Positions 45,982 to 62,916 of a stretch of 64,000 bases of DNA are shown here, one piece after another. This stretch comes from Microtetraspora sp. NBRC 13810. GTDB taxonomy: Bacteria > Actinomycetota > Actinomycetes > Streptosporangiales > Streptosporangiaceae. The stretch covers positions 768,293 through 832,292 of the forward strand of contig NZ_BSRQ01000001.1 of the NCBI RefSeq assembly GCF_030268685.1, given 5' to 3'. The notes beneath the pieces were generated by a model that saw nothing but the letters and a program-made list of their open reading frames with translations, had not been told where the DNA came from and did no database searches. A program made the translations under genes and the position numbers. Positions within the stretch are counted from its first letter, which is position 1, and each line of letters starts with the position of its first letter.

Positions 45982-46524
45982 CTACTTACCAGCCTTTCCG
46001 ACCTTGCGGCGGATAACCTCGCCCTGGTAGCGCACACCCTTGCCCTTGTACGGGTCGGGCTTGCGCAACTTGCGGATGTTGGCGGCGACCTCGCCGACCT
46101 TCTGCTTGTCGATGCCGTCCACGTGGAACAGCGTGGGACGCTCGACGCGGAAGGTCACGCCCTCGGGGGCGTCGACCGTCACCGGGTGACTGAAGCCCAG
46201 CGAGAACTCCAGCTGCGTCGGGCCCTTGGCCTGGACGCGGTAACCGACACCGACGATCTCCAGGGTCTTGGAGTACCCCTGGGTGACGCCGGAGACCATG
46301 TTGGCGATCAACGTCCGGGACAGGCCGTGCAGCGCACGGATCTTGTTCTCGTCGTTGGGACGCGTGACGGTGATGGTGCCGTCGTCGGCCCGAGCCACGT
46401 CGATGGGCTCGGCGACCTTGTGCGAAAGCGTGCCCTTAGGCCCCTTGACCGTGACATCCCGGCCCTCGATGGTGATGTCCACACCATTCGGTACGGGGAT
46501 GGGCAGCCGTCCGATTCGCGACAT
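45982..46524 (-). CDS. rplF: 50S ribosomal protein L6
   Basis: 180 aa. [32 protein letters not shown] and the C-terminal [25 protein letters not shown] define L6. ATG 46524; the open frame up to 46581 overlaps rpsH and is not L6. Confidence 0.98.
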   Translation of the reverse strand: MSRIGRLPIPVPNGVDITIEGRDVTVKGPKGTLSHKVAEPIDVARADDGTITVTRPNDENKIRALHGLSRTLIANMVSGVTQGYSKTLEIVGVGYRVQAKGPTQLEFSLGFSHPVTVDAPEGVTFRVERPTLFHVDGIDKQKVGEVAANIRKLRKPDPYKGKGVRYQGEVIRRKVGKAGK

Positions 46525-46543
46525 GCTGAGATTCCTCCCCTCG

Positions 46544-46942
46544 TTACCAGACGTAGGCGAGGACTTCCCCGCCCACGCCACGCTTGCCGGCCTGCTTGTC
46601 GGTCATGAGCCCGCCGGACGTCGAGATGATCGCGATGCCCAGCCCCCCCAGAACCCGAGGCAGATTGTCCTTCTTTGCATAGACCCGCAGTCCGGGCTTC
46701 GACACCCGGCGCAGGCCCGCGATAGACCGCTCGCGAGTCGGCCCGAACTTCAGCTCCACCACGAGGTTCTTACCGACCTGGGCGTCTTCGACGTTCCAGG
46801 CCTGGATGTAACCCTCCTGCTGGAGGATCTCGGCGATATGCGCCTTGATCTTCGAGTACGGCATCGCCACGGTGTCGTGGTAAGCCGAGTTCGCGTTACG
46901 CAGACGCGTCAGCATGTCTGCGATCGGGTCGGTCATCGTCAT
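46544..46942 (-). CDS. rpsH: 30S ribosomal protein S8
   Basis: 132 aa. [19 protein letters not shown] and the C-terminal [20 protein letters not shown] are S8. ATG 46942 has GGAGG 10 nt upstream; ATG 46936 (MTDPIADML) is possible. In E. coli S8 represses the spc operon by binding near rplE. Confidence 0.97.
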   Translation of the reverse strand: MTMTDPIADMLTRLRNANSAYHDTVAMPYSKIKAHIAEILQQEGYIQAWNVEDAQVGKNLVVELKFGPTRERSIAGLRRVSKPGLRVYAKKDNLPRVLGGLGIAIISTSGGLMTDKQAGKRGVGGEVLAYVW

Positions 46943-46999
46943 GGCCGGTGGCCCTCCTCGCCGCGGTTTCCACTCGATGTGGACCTACGGCGCGGTCAT

Positions 47000-47019
47000 G
47001 GGCGCTTGAGGCAGCGCCC
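47000..47019 (-). other. Small hairpin between rpsN and rpsH
   Basis: GGGCGCT / AGCGCCC, 7-bp stem with a 6-nt loop in the 117-bp rpsN-rpsH spacer. Could be a processing site or an S8-type regulatory element; weak. Confidence 0.35.
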
Positions 47020-47059
47020 GGTTGATATGACTACTTGTGCTACGGCAGTGCCGTGGCGT

Positions 47060-47245
47060 CTACCAGCTCGACTTGGTGATGCCGGGCAGCTCGCCCCGGT
47101 GTGCCATCTCACGGAAGCACACACGGCACAACCCGAACTTACGGTAGACGGCGCGGGGCCGGCCACAGCGGGAGCACCGAGTGTATGCCCTCACCTCGAA
47201 CTTCGACTTGCGCGACGCCTTGGCGATCAGCGACTTCTTCGCCAT
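47060..47245 (-). CDS. rpsN: 30S ribosomal protein S14, zinc-binding type Z
   Basis: 61 aa. Cys24, Cys27, Cys40 and Cys43 (RCSRC ... LCRVC) form the zinc ribbon, so this is the C+ form. Many actinobacteria keep a second, Zn-free S14 for zinc starvation; none is in this window. Confidence 0.98.
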   Translation of the reverse strand: MAKKSLIAKASRKSKFEVRAYTRCSRCGRPRAVYRKFGLCRVCFREMAHRGELPGITKSSW

Positions 47246-47257
47246 GATCCGCCCCTC

Positions 47258-47827
47258 CTATGCTTCCTTGAACGGGAACCCGAGGAGCTTCAGCAGCGCC
47301 CGGCCCTGCTCGTCATTCGTCGCGGTGGTCACGACCGTGATGTCCATGCCACGCTGCCGGTCGACCTTGTCCTGGTCGACCTCGTGGAACATGACCTGCT
47401 CGGTCAGACCGAACGTGTAGTTGCCGTTGCCGTCGAACTGCTTCGGCGACAGACCGCGGAAGTCACGGATACGAGGCAGAGCCAGCGACAGCAGCCTGTC
47501 GAGGAACTCCCACATCCGGTCGCCGCGAAGCGTGACGTGCGCGCCGATGGGCATGCCCTCGCGGAGCTTGAACTGCGCGATGGACTTGCGGGCCCGGGCC
47601 ACGGCCGGCTTCTGGCCGGTGATCGCGGTGAGGTCGCGGACCGCGCCCTCGATGAGCTTGGAGTCGCGAGCGGCCTCGCCGACGCCCATGTTCACCTTGA
47701 TCTTGGTGAGCGTGGGCACCTGCATGATGTTCTCGATGCCGAATTCCTCACGCAGCTTCGCGATGATCTCCTCGCGGTAGCGCTGCTTGAGGCGCGGGAT
47801 CGTGCGCTCTTCAGTGGTGGCGGTCAT
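47258..47827 (-). CDS. rplE: 50S ribosomal protein L5
   Basis: 189 aa, 5S rRNA binding. [43 protein letters not shown] and [24 protein letters not shown] are typical. 1-bp overlap with rplX. Confidence 0.98.
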   Translation of the reverse strand: MTATTEERTIPRLKQRYREEIIAKLREEFGIENIMQVPTLTKIKVNMGVGEAARDSKLIEGAVRDLTAITGQKPAVARARKSIAQFKLREGMPIGAHVTLRGDRMWEFLDRLLSLALPRIRDFRGLSPKQFDGNGNYTFGLTEQVMFHEVDQDKVDRQRGMDITVVTTATNDEQGRALLKLLGFPFKEA

Positions 47828-48138
47828 CAGTTGTCCTCACCCGATTCGTCGGCCTTCTCGGCCTTCGCGGCGGGCTTTTCGTCCTTCTCCGGCTTTTCAT
47901 CCTTGAGCTTCTTGACGTTGCTCACGTGGATGGGAGCCTCATAGGTCTGCACGCCGCCGGTCTTGGCGCCACGCGGACCCTGGTGGGTCTCCTTGGAGTG
48001 CTTCTTGATCATGTTCACGCCTTCGACCACCACGCGGTCCTCCCGCGGGTAGGCGGCGATGATCCGGCCCTTGGCACCCTTGTCCTTGCCGGAGATGACC
48101 TGGACGAGGTCACCCTTCTTCACATGCAGCTTCGGCAT
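47827..48138 (-). CDS. rplX: 50S ribosomal protein L24
   Basis: 103 aa. KOW-domain start [26 protein letters not shown], then [11 protein letters not shown] Lys/Glu/Asp C-terminal tail (~20 residues). Immediately after rplN. Confidence 0.98.
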   Translation of the reverse strand: MPKLHVKKGDLVQVISGKDKGAKGRIIAAYPREDRVVVEGVNMIKKHSKETHQGPRGAKTGGVQTYEAPIHVSNVKKLKDEKPEKDEKPAAKAEKADESGEDN

Positions 48139-48507
48139 TTACAACACCTCCGGAGCGAGCGAGATGATGCGCATGAACTTCTTCTCGCGCAGCTCGCGTC
48201 CGACCGGACCGAAGATACGCGTGCCCCTGGGGTCACCGCTGTCCTTGATGATGACCGCGGCGTTCTCGTCGAAGCGGATGTAGGAGCCGTCAGGGCGGCG
48301 GCGCTCCTTGCGGGTGCGCACCACGACAGCCTTGACGACCTCACCCTTCTTCACACCGCCGCCGGGAAGGGCGTCCTTCACCGTGGCGACGATGATGTCG
48401 CCGATTCCCGCGTAGCGCCGACCCGAGCCGCCGAGCACACGGATGCAGAGAATCTCCTTGGCACCCGTGTTGTCGGCGACCTTGAGTCGCGACTCCTGCT
48501 GGATCAC
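48139..48507 (-). CDS. rplN: 50S ribosomal protein L14
   Basis: 122 aa. [37 protein letters not shown] and the C-terminal [14 protein letters not shown] are L14. First gene of the spc operon, 188 bp after rpsQ. Confidence 0.98.
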   Translation of the reverse strand: MIQQESRLKVADNTGAKEILCIRVLGGSGRRYAGIGDIIVATVKDALPGGGVKKGEVVKAVVVRTRKERRRPDGSYIRFDENAAVIIKDSGDPRGTRIFGPVGRELREKKFMRIISLAPEVL

Positions 48508-48661
48508 GTCAACTCCTGTGTGTCGCGCCGGTTCTCACCTTCGTGGTGAGCCTGGCGGAACCTACTGTGGTCTTGGTCCCCCGGCGTCAGCCCCGGTCTC
48601 CCGACCGGCGACCGCCGCCGCAGGCGGTACGGCACCTCTCGGCGTCGCACCCTTGGACGTC

Positions 48662-48687
48662 TCCGTGGGGGCCGCAGCCCCCACGGA
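48662..48687 (-). terminator. Terminator-like hairpin after rpsQ (end of S10 operon)
   Basis: Perfect 11-bp stem TCCGTGGGGGC / GCCCCCACGGA with loop CGCA, 8 bp after the rpsQ stop. It marks the S10/spc boundary. A weak spc promoter (CTGACG-N17-CAGTAG on the minus strand) may lie downstream of it. Confidence 0.65.
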
Positions 48688-48695
48688 ACGCGTTT

Positions 48696-48980
48696 CTACT
48701 TGGCCCGCTCGAGGATCTCCACGACGCGCCACCGCTTGCTCGCGGACAGCGGCCGGGTCTCCATGAGCAGAACGCGGTCGCCGACGCCACACTCGTTGGC
48801 CTCGTCGTGCGCCTTGTACTTGGTGGTGCGGCGGATGACCTTGCCGTACAGCGGGTGCTTCACGCGGTCCTCGACGGCGACGACGACGGTCTTGTCCATC
48901 TTGTCGCTGACGACGAGACCCTCACGGGTCTTGCGGTAGTTACGCTGCTCGGTCGCGGTCTGCTCGGTGGTCTCAGCCAT
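48696..48980 (-). CDS. rpsQ: 30S ribosomal protein S17
   Basis: 94 aa. [42 protein letters not shown] and the end [19 protein letters not shown] are S17. Overlaps rpmC by 8 bp. Last gene of the S10 operon. Confidence 0.98.
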   Translation of the reverse strand: MAETTEQTATEQRNYRKTREGLVVSDKMDKTVVVAVEDRVKHPLYGKVIRRTTKYKAHDEANECGVGDRVLLMETRPLSASKRWRVVEILERAK

Positions 48981-49209
48981 CGCTCGGCTCCTTCACTTCC
49001 GTGATGATGCCAAGCTCCCGCTCCCGCATCACGGTGTAGATACGGGCGATCTCACGACGAACGGCGCGGAGCCGCCCGTGGCTCTCCAGCTGACCGGTCG
49101 CGGCCTGGAAGCGGAGGTTGAACAGCTCCTCCTTGGCTTCCTTCAGCTTGGTGACCAGCTCGTCCTTGTCATTCTGCCGCAGCTCAGCGGCGGTCAGGCC
49201 CTTAGCCAT
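48973..49209 (-). CDS. rpmC: 50S ribosomal protein L29
   Basis: 78 aa. [40 protein letters not shown] and [15 protein letters not shown] tail place it as L29. ATG 49209 shares a base with the rplP stop (TGATG); a GTG one codon upstream is less likely. Confidence 0.97.
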   Translation of the reverse strand: MAKGLTAAELRQNDKDELVTKLKEAKEELFNLRFQAATGQLESHGRLRAVRREIARIYTVMRERELGIITEVKEPSDG

Positions 49210-49628
49210 CACGCCTCACCGACCTCTCGCTTCACAAACCGGCACTTCATGGGCAGCTTGTGCATGGCACGCCGCAGCGCCTCGCGAGCCACCGGCTCGG
49301 CCACACCCGAAAGCTCGAACATGACGCGGCCAGGCTTGACGTTGGCGATCCACCACTCGGGCGAACCCTTACCGGAACCCATGCGGGTCTCGGCCGGCTT
49401 CTTGGTGAGCGGACGGTCCGGGTAGACGTTGATCCACACCTTTCCGCCACGGCGGATGTGCCGGGTCATCGCGATACGAGCGGCCTCGATCTGGCGGTTG
49501 GTCACGTAGCTGTGCTCAAGCGCCTGGATGCCGAACTCGCCGAAGACGACCTTCGTGCCACCCTTGGCCGCGCCGTGCCGGTCGGGCCGGTGCTGCTTGC
49601 GGTGCTTGACCCTGCGCGGGATCAGCAT
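49209..49628 (-). CDS. rplP: 50S ribosomal protein L16
   Basis: 139 aa. [38 protein letters not shown] and [23 protein letters not shown] define L16, near the A-site finger. 2 bp after rpsC. Confidence 0.98.
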   Translation of the reverse strand: MLIPRRVKHRKQHRPDRHGAAKGGTKVVFGEFGIQALEHSYVTNRQIEAARIAMTRHIRRGGKVWINVYPDRPLTKKPAETRMGSGKGSPEWWIANVKPGRVMFELSGVAEPVAREALRRAMHKLPMKCRFVKREVGEA

Positions 49629-49630
49629 GG

Positions 49631-50482
49631 TCAGCTCCCTTCAGCACCCGGCTGTTCCGCCGGGCCGGAGTCGGGCGCCCCAGCGGGCGCGGTGGATTCG
49701 GTCTTCGGGCCACGGCCGCCGCCGCGGGGGCCGCCGTCACGGCCGCCACCGCCGCCGCCGCGACGGTCACCGCCGCGGCCGCGCTGCGGCCGGTCGGTGC
49801 GGTCCCGGCGCTGCCCTGCCCGGGCACCGGCCGCCGCCGCCTCGCGCTCGGCGCGAGAGGTCGGGGCCTCACCCTTGTAGATCCACACCTTCACGCCGAT
49901 CCGGCCGAAGGTGGTGCGGGCCTCGTAGAAGCCGTAGTCGATGTCGGCCCGGAGCGTGTGCAGGGGCACGCGGCCCTCGCGGTAGAACTCCGAACGGGAC
50001 ATCTCGGCGCCGCCCAGACGACCCGAGCACTGGACCCGGATGCCCTTGGCGCCGCTCTTCATCGCCGACTGCATGGCCTTGCGCATGGCCCGCCGGAACG
50101 AGACACGGCTGGACAGCTGCTCGGCCACGCCCTGGGCGACGAGCTGGGCGTCGATCTCGGGGTTCTTGACCTCGAGGATGTTGAGCTGAACCTGCTTCTT
50201 GGTCAGCTTCTCGAGGTCGCCACGGATGCGGTCCGCCTCGGCGCCGCGACGGCCGATGACGATGCCCGGCCGGGCGGTGTGGATGTCGACCTGGACACGG
50301 TCGGTGGTGCGCTCGATCTCCACCTTGGAGATGCCGGCCCGCTCCATGCCGCGCTGCAGCATGCGACGGATCGACACGTCTTCGGCGACATAGCTCTTGT
50401 AGAGCTTGTCGGCGTACCACCGGCTCTTGAAGTCGGTCGTGATGCCGAGGCGGAACCCGTGCGGGTTAACCTTCTGGCCCAC
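49631..50482 (-). CDS. rpsC: 30S ribosomal protein S3
   Basis: 283 aa, longer than the ~233 of E. coli. GTG 50482 start ([24 protein letters not shown]). KH domain with [18 protein letters not shown], then the C-terminal domain [18 protein letters not shown] ~70-residue Arg/Gly-rich tail ([19 protein letters not shown]) follows, common in actinobacteria. 1-bp overlap with rplV. Confidence 0.98.
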   Translation of the reverse strand: MGQKVNPHGFRLGITTDFKSRWYADKLYKSYVAEDVSIRRMLQRGMERAGISKVEIERTTDRVQVDIHTARPGIVIGRRGAEADRIRGDLEKLTKKQVQLNILEVKNPEIDAQLVAQGVAEQLSSRVSFRRAMRKAMQSAMKSGAKGIRVQCSGRLGGAEMSRSEFYREGRVPLHTLRADIDYGFYEARTTFGRIGVKVWIYKGEAPTSRAEREAAAAGARAGQRRDRTDRPQRGRGGDRRGGGGGGRDGGPRGGGRGPKTESTAPAGAPDSGPAEQPGAEGS

Positions 50483-50850
50483 TAGCGGGTCCTTCCCTTC
50501 GGCTTGCCCTGGCCCTGGGGCCGGGACTCGACGATCACTGTGATGTGGCTCGTCCGCTTGTTGATCCGATAGGCGCGGCCCTGGGCGCGAGGACGGAACC
50601 GCTTGAGTGTCGGGCCCTCGTCGACCCACACGCGGCTCACGACCAGCGTGTCGCGGTCGAGCTGGTAGTTGTGCTCCGCATTCGCCATGGCGCTGGAGAG
50701 CACCTTGTAGATGGGCTCGCTCGCCGCCTGGGGAGCGAACTGCAGCACGGCCTGCGCCTCCGAAGCGGGCAGCCCGCGAATGAGGTCCACCACACGGCGG
50801 GCCTTCTGGGGCGTGACACGGACGAACCGCGCCTGAGCCCTGGCTTCCAT
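50482..50850 (-). CDS. rplV: 50S ribosomal protein L22
   Basis: 122 aa. [39 protein letters not shown] and the tunnel-loop [22 protein letters not shown] are L22. The loop lining the exit tunnel shows no obvious macrolide-type deletion. Confidence 0.98.
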   Translation of the reverse strand: MEARAQARFVRVTPQKARRVVDLIRGLPASEAQAVLQFAPQAASEPIYKVLSSAMANAEHNYQLDRDTLVVSRVWVDEGPTLKRFRPRAQGRAYRINKRTSHITVIVESRPQGQGKPKGRTR

Positions 50851-50881
50851 CGCTTACTCCTCTTAGTGCTTCTGAAGGCTG

Positions 50882-51160
50882 CTATCGCCGGCTACGGCGG
50901 TCTTCCTTGACGTGGCTGCGGAAGGTCCGCGTGGGAGCGAACTCACCCAGCTTGTGGCCGATCATCGACTCGGTGATGAACACCGGGACGTGCTTGCGGC
51001 CGTCGTGTACGGCGATCGTGTGACCGAGCATGTCGGGCACGATCATGGAGCGCCGCGACCACGTCTTGATGACGTTCTTGGTGCCCTTGTCGTTCTGGAC
51101 TTCCACCTTCTTGATCAGGTGGTCGTCGACGAAGGGGCCTTTTTTGAGGCTACGTGGCAT
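50882..51160 (-). CDS. rpsS: 30S ribosomal protein S19
   Basis: 92 aa. [47 protein letters not shown] and [20 protein letters not shown] are S19. 11 bp after rplB. Confidence 0.98.
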   Translation of the reverse strand: MPRSLKKGPFVDDHLIKKVEVQNDKGTKNVIKTWSRRSMIVPDMLGHTIAVHDGRKHVPVFITESMIGHKLGEFAPTRTFRSHVKEDRRSRR

Positions 51161-51171
51161 ATCGGCTGCTC

Positions 51172-52008
51172 CTACCGCTTCTTCCTCTTGCTCCGACGAC
51201 GGATGATCAGCCGGTCGCTGGCCTTGTTCGCCTGCCGGGTACGACCCTCGGGCTTGCCCTTGGGGTTCACCGGGTGACGACCGCCGGAGGTCTTGCCCTC
51301 ACCACCACCGTGCGGGTGGTCGACGGGGTTCATGGCGACACCGCGGACGGTCGGGCGCTTGCCCTTCCAGCGGTTACGGCCGGCCTTACCGATGTTGATG
51401 TTGGCCTGCTCGGCGTTGCCGACCTGGCCCACCGAGGCCCGGCAGCGCACATCGACCATGCGCATCTCACCGGAGGGCATACGCAGCGTGGCGTACTGGC
51501 CCTCCTTGGCGAGGAGCTGGATCTGCGCTCCCGCGGAGCGGCCCAGCTTGGCGCCGCCGCCCGGACGGAGCTCCACCGCGTGGATGAAGGTACCGGTCGG
51601 GATGTTGCGCAGCGGCAGGCAGTTGCCCGGCTTGATGTCGGCGCCCGGGCCGTTCTCGATGCGGTCCCCCTGCTTGAGGCCGGTCGGCGCGATGATGTAG
51701 CGCTTCTCGCCGTCGGCGTAGTGCAGCAGCGCGATCCGGGAGGTCCGGTTCGGGTCGTACTCGATGTGAGCGACCTTGGCCGGGATGCCGTCCTTGTCGT
51801 TCCTCCGGAAGTCGATGATCCGGTAGGCGCGCTTGTGGCCGCCGCCCTGGTGCCGGGCGGTCACCCGGCCGTGCACGTTACGGCCGCCCTTGTTGTGCAG
51901 GGGGGCAAGCAGCGACTTCTCGGGCGTGCTACGCGTGATCTCGGCGAAGTCCGAGACACTGGCGCCGCGGCGACCCGGGGTCGTCGGCTTGTATTTACGG
52001 ATGCCCAT
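51172..52008 (-). CDS. rplB: 50S ribosomal protein L2
   Basis: 278 aa, peptidyl-transferase centre protein. [45 protein letters not shown] and [20 protein letters not shown] (catalytic-site loop with the conserved His) are present. Confidence 0.98.
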   Translation of the reverse strand: MGIRKYKPTTPGRRGASVSDFAEITRSTPEKSLLAPLHNKGGRNVHGRVTARHQGGGHKRAYRIIDFRRNDKDGIPAKVAHIEYDPNRTSRIALLHYADGEKRYIIAPTGLKQGDRIENGPGADIKPGNCLPLRNIPTGTFIHAVELRPGGGAKLGRSAGAQIQLLAKEGQYATLRMPSGEMRMVDVRCRASVGQVGNAEQANINIGKAGRNRWKGKRPTVRGVAMNPVDHPHGGGEGKTSGGRHPVNPKGKPEGRTRQANKASDRLIIRRRSKRKKR

Positions 52009-52054
52009 CTTTTTCGTTCATCCTTCGTCGGTTAGCACTACGGCTGTCGGCGGT

Positions 52055-52357
52055 TCAGCCGACCTGACCGAAAATGTCGATCCGGTCGCCGTCCACCAGG
52101 CTCACGATCGCGCGCTTGGTGTCGGGACGCTTGCCGTAGCCGGTGCGGGTGCGCTTGCGCTTGCCCGCCCGGTTGATGGTGTTCACGCTGGTGACCTTGA
52201 CGCCGAAGATCTGCTCGACGGCGATCTTGACCTGGGTCTTGTTCGCCGTCTTCCTCACCAGGAACGTGTACTTGTTGTGCTCATCGATCAGGCCGTAGCT
52301 CTTCTCAGAGACGACCGGCTTGATGATGATGTCGCGCGGGTCGGCGATCTTCTCCAT
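52055..52357 (-). CDS. rplW: 50S ribosomal protein L23
   Basis: 100 aa. [29 protein letters not shown] and the exit-tunnel loop region are typical; docking site for trigger factor and SRP. 1-bp overlap with rplD. Confidence 0.98.
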   Translation of the reverse strand: MEKIADPRDIIIKPVVSEKSYGLIDEHNKYTFLVRKTANKTQVKIAVEQIFGVKVTSVNTINRAGKRKRTRTGYGKRPDTKRAIVSLVDGDRIDIFGQVG

Positions 52358-53004
52358 CAGGCGTCATCCTTCCCGCTCTGGCTCAGCCTCGCCACGACCT
52401 GGTCGTAAGCCGCCTGGGTGAAGACCACGTCGTCGTTGCAGAGCACGTCATAGGTGTTGAGCTGGCCCGCGTCCAGCAGGTGGACCTCGGGCGCGTTACG
52501 CAGGCTCAGCCAGGTGACCTCGTCGTTCTCTTCGACGACGACGAGCACGCGGGCGGACTGCGTGACCTTGCGCAGCGCCTGGAGCGCCGACTTGGTCTTG
52601 GGGGTCTCGCCGCTCACCAGGGTGCTGACCACGTGCACGCGGCCGTGGGTCGCCCGGTCCGACAGGGCGCCGCGGAGGGCGGCGGCCTTCATCTTCTTGG
52701 GCGTGCGCTGGGTGTAGTCGCGCGGCACGGGGCCGTGCACGACGCCACCACCGGTGAACTGCGGGGCGCGGGTCGAACCCTGACGGGCGCGACCGGTGCC
52801 CTTCTGGCGGTACGGCTTCTTGCCGCCACCGCTGACCTCACCACGGGTCTTCGCCTTGTGGGTGCCCTGCCGGCGAGCGGCGAGCTGGGCCACGACGACC
52901 TGGTGGATCAGCGGGACATTGACCTTGGCGCCGAAGATCTCCTCCGGCAGCTCGACCGAGCCGGTCTTCTCACCGCTCGCGTCAAGGACGTCAACGGTGC
53001 TCAC
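52357..53004 (-). CDS. rplD: 50S ribosomal protein L4
   Basis: 215 aa. The tunnel loop [29 protein letters not shown] is intact. In E. coli L4 represses its own S10 operon through the leader. 4-bp overlap with rplC. Confidence 0.98.
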   Translation of the reverse strand: MSTVDVLDASGEKTGSVELPEEIFGAKVNVPLIHQVVVAQLAARRQGTHKAKTRGEVSGGGKKPYRQKGTGRARQGSTRAPQFTGGGVVHGPVPRDYTQRTPKKMKAAALRGALSDRATHGRVHVVSTLVSGETPKTKSALQALRKVTQSARVLVVVEENDEVTWLSLRNAPEVHLLDAGQLNTYDVLCNDDVVFTQAAYDQVVARLSQSGKDDA

Positions 53005-53654
53005 TTCGCGGCCCCCTTCTTGGCAGCGGTGCGGATGAGGACCAGGCTGCCGTTGGCGCCGGGAATCGCACCCTTGATCAGGATGAGCCCCTTCTCGGCG
53101 TCCACGGCGTGCACCTTGAGGCTCTGGATGGTGGTGCGGACGTTGCCCATCCGCCCCGCCATGCGCACACCCTTGAAAACGCGGCCGGGAGTGGCGCAGC
53201 CGCCGATGGAACCGGGCGAACGGTGCTTGCGCTGGGTACCGTGCGAGGCCCCCAGACCACCGAAGCCGTGGCGCTTCATGACACCCGCGAAGCCCTTGCC
53301 CTTGCTCTTGCCCGTCACGTCGACGAACTGGCCGGCCTCGAAAGTGTCGGCCAGCAGTTCCTGACCGATCGTGTACTCGCTCGCGTCGTCCGTGCGGATC
53401 TCGGCGAAGTAGCGGCGCGGGGTGATCTCGTGCTTGCGCAGGTAGTCACCCAGCGGCTTGTTGACCTTGCGCGGGTCGACCTGTCCGAACCCGAGCTGGA
53501 CGGCGGAGTAGCCGTCGCTCTCGGGAGTGCGGACCCGGGTCACCACGCACGGACCGGCCTCGACCACGGTGACCGGGACGATCCGGTTGTCCGCGTCGAA
53601 GACCTGGGTCATGCCGAGCTTCTTGCCCAGGACGCCCTTGATCTGCTTAGCCAT
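53001..53654 (-). CDS. rplC: 50S ribosomal protein L3
   Basis: 217 aa. [31 protein letters not shown] and [39 protein letters not shown] are L3, the latter contacting the peptidyl-transferase centre. 14 bp after rpsJ. Confidence 0.98.
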   Translation of the reverse strand: MAKQIKGVLGKKLGMTQVFDADNRIVPVTVVEAGPCVVTRVRTPESDGYSAVQLGFGQVDPRKVNKPLGDYLRKHEITPRRYFAEIRTDDASEYTIGQELLADTFEAGQFVDVTGKSKGKGFAGVMKRHGFGGLGASHGTQRKHRSPGSIGGCATPGRVFKGVRMAGRMGNVRTTIQSLKVHAVDAEKGLILIKGAIPGANGSLVLIRTAAKKGAAK

Positions 53655-53668
53655 GTCAGTGCGTTCCC

Positions 53669-53977
53669 TCAGAGCTTGATCGAAATGTCGACGCCTGCGG
53701 GGAGGTCGAGTCGCATGAGCGAGTCGACGGTCTTCGGCGTCGGGTCGATGATGTCAATCAGCCGCTTGTGCGTACGCATTTCAAAGTGCTCGCGGCTGTC
53801 CTTGTACTTGTGCGGCGAGCGGATGACGCAGTACACGTTCTTCTCGGTCGGCAGCGGCACCGGGCCCGCGACCTTCGCTCCGGTACGCGTCACCGTCTCG
53901 ACGATCTTCTTGGCCGAGCTGTCGATGACCTCGTGGTCATAGGCCTTAAGCCGGATGCGGATCTTCTGTCCCGCCAT
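53669..53977 (-). CDS. rpsJ: 30S ribosomal protein S10
   Basis: 102 aa. [34 protein letters not shown] and the C-terminal [31 protein letters not shown] are S10/NusE, which also works in antitermination. First gene of the S10 operon, 231 bp after tuf. Confidence 0.98.
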   Translation of the reverse strand: MAGQKIRIRLKAYDHEVIDSSAKKIVETVTRTGAKVAGPVPLPTEKNVYCVIRSPHKYKDSREHFEMRTHKRLIDIIDPTPKTVDSLMRLDLPAGVDISIKL

Positions 53978-54166
53978 AGTGGCCTCGGTGTCCTTCGCTG
54001 TCGTCCTGTAAAAGCTTCGTGCGGCCTGTCGCCGCCGGCCCAGCCACCTCTTTCCGTGAACTTGCAGGTGTTTCGAACGAGTCGAAACCGCTGCGAGATC
54101 ACGGCCCAGGTCGCGTCGGGCCGCAGAGGAACCCGGCCATACGGACCAGGTCCCCTTTCGTGGTAC
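53978..54166 (-). promoter_or_regulatory. S10 operon leader with inverted repeat
   Basis: Leader of rpsJ. It contains a perfect 7-bp inverted repeat GTTTCGA / TCGAAAC with loop ACGAG (54070-54088). A weak promoter (TTCGAC-N17-AAGTTC on the minus strand) can be drawn; there is no strong one, so partial readthrough from tuf is possible. Confidence 0.4.
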
Positions 54167-54194
54167 GGCGGTCGGCCCGTACGGGCCGACCGCC
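54167..54194 (-). terminator. Terminator after tuf
   Basis: Perfect 28-bp palindrome GGCGGTCGGCCCGT / ACGGGCCGACCGCC, 14 bp after the tuf stop. Ends the rpsL-rpsG-fusA-tuf transcript. Confidence 0.8.
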
Positions 54195-54208
54195 GCCCCG
54201 CGGTCGTG

Positions 54209-55402
<1,194 letters not shown>

Positions 55403-55456
55403 TGCTCTGTCTCCTTAGAGATTCTGACTTGACTTGCGTCTCTTCACTCGGGCTCA

Positions 55457-55486
55457 GGTCCCGGACCCGTCGCCGGGTCCGGGACC
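55457..55486 (-). other. Hairpin between fusA and tuf
   Basis: Perfect 13-bp stem GGTCCCGGACCCG / CGGGTCCGGGACC with loop TCGC, 7 bp after the fusA stop. Probable partial terminator or processing site. In some actinobacteria tuf also has its own promoter; I do not see one clearly here. Confidence 0.65.
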
Positions 55487-55493
55487 GGGGAGG

Positions 55494-57593
<2,100 letters not shown>

Positions 57594-57665
57594 TTCTCTC
57601 GCGTCCTCGTCGTCTCTAGAGCTTTGGCCGTCGCGGGACGGAGATCCCGGCCGGCCTTTAGGGCA

Positions 57666-58136
57666 CTACCAGCGGTAGTGGGCGAAGGCCTTGTTGGACT
57701 CGGCCATCTTGTGCGTGTCCTCGCGCCGCTTGACGCTGGCACCGAGGCCGTTGCTCGCGTCGAGCAGCTCGTTCATCAGCCGCTCGGTCATGGTCTTCTC
57801 GCGGCGGGCGCGGCTGTACTGCACCAGCCAGCGGAGGGCCAGCGTGGTGCTGCGCGCCGCGCGCACCTCGACCGGCACCTGGTAGGTCGCGCCACCGACA
57901 CGGCGGCTGCGCACTTCCAGGGTGGGCTTCACGTTGTCGAGCGCCCGCTTGAGGGTGACCACGGGGTCGTTGCCGGTCTTCTCCCGGCAGCCCTCCAGGG
58001 CGTCGTAGACGATCGTCTGGGCAAGCGAGCGCTTGCCGCTCAGCAGCACCTTGTTGATGAGCGCTGTCACCAGCGGCGAGCTGTACACGGGGTCGGCGAC
58101 CAGCTGGCGGCGCCCCGCGGGACCCTTACGCGGCAT
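57666..58136 (-). CDS. rpsG: 30S ribosomal protein S7
   Basis: 156 aa. [43 protein letters not shown] and [17 protein letters not shown] define S7. In E. coli S7 represses this operon. 1 bp after rpsL; the frame is open upstream but that is rpsL. Confidence 0.98.
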   Translation of the reverse strand: MPRKGPAGRRQLVADPVYSSPLVTALINKVLLSGKRSLAQTIVYDALEGCREKTGNDPVVTLKRALDNVKPTLEVRSRRVGGATYQVPVEVRAARSTTLALRWLVQYSRARREKTMTERLMNELLDASNGLGASVKRREDTHKMAESNKAFAHYRW

Positions 58137-58137
58137 G

Positions 58138-58512
<375 letters not shown>

Positions 58513-58763
58513 CGCGTCTCCGTTCCTGCTTTGGCCGGTGATTCGTGTCGTCGTGCATTCGCAGGTTCTGCCGGTGTCTTGACCTGCTGGTTTTCTTCCA
58601 GCGCCGACCCCCGCGCTCGGGCGTGTCGCACTCTGCTCGCAACACTCCCGGCTAGGCCGGACCCTGGGGAGAGGTCATGTCGCGCCTCGTCCGGGACGCC
58701 CTGAAAAGAGCGACCGGCCATGCGCACGCATGAGAGCCCATGAAGACACGGGCACGAAGGGAA
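58513..58763 (-). other. rpsL 5' leader
   Basis: About 250 nt between the promoter and the rpsL start. No gene. Long leaders on ribosomal operons often carry autoregulatory or antitermination signals; I see no clear single structure. Confidence 0.4.
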
Positions 58764-58792
58764 AGACTACCCAGCCCATCGCAACACGTCAA
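58764..58792 (-). promoter_or_regulatory. rpsL-rpsG-fusA-tuf promoter
   Basis: Minus strand -35 TTGACG (58792-58787), 17-bp spacer, -10 TAGTCT (58769-58764). A very good vegetative promoter sharing its -10 with rplM. Confidence 0.8.
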
Positions 58793-58976
58793 AACGGCTG
58801 CGTCCCTCGACCGCCGTTACCGACGGCGGTCTCTTCGCGCCACAGGTCTTGCGGCCGGTGTCCATCCGGCCACAAATGGCCCGTGGCAAAGTTTACCCGC
58901 TCCTCCCCGGTGCCGCGTCCCATTCGCCACCTGTCGCGGGTCGGCCTGCCGTACGCCCGGTTTCACCCGGGAAACG

Positions 58977-59017
58977 CGCGAAGCGCCCGAAACCGTAGTG
59001 GTTTCGGGCGCTTCGCG
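58977..59017 (-). terminator. rpoBC terminator
   Basis: Perfect 18-bp stem CGCGAAGCGCCCGAAACC / GGTTTCGGGCGCTTCGCG with a 5-nt loop, 5 bp after the rpoC stop. The longest perfect hairpin in the window. Confidence 0.9.
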
Positions 59018-59022
59018 ATCAA

Positions 59023-62898
<3,876 letters not shown>

Positions 62899-62916
62899 TT
62901 CTCATCCCCTCTTGAA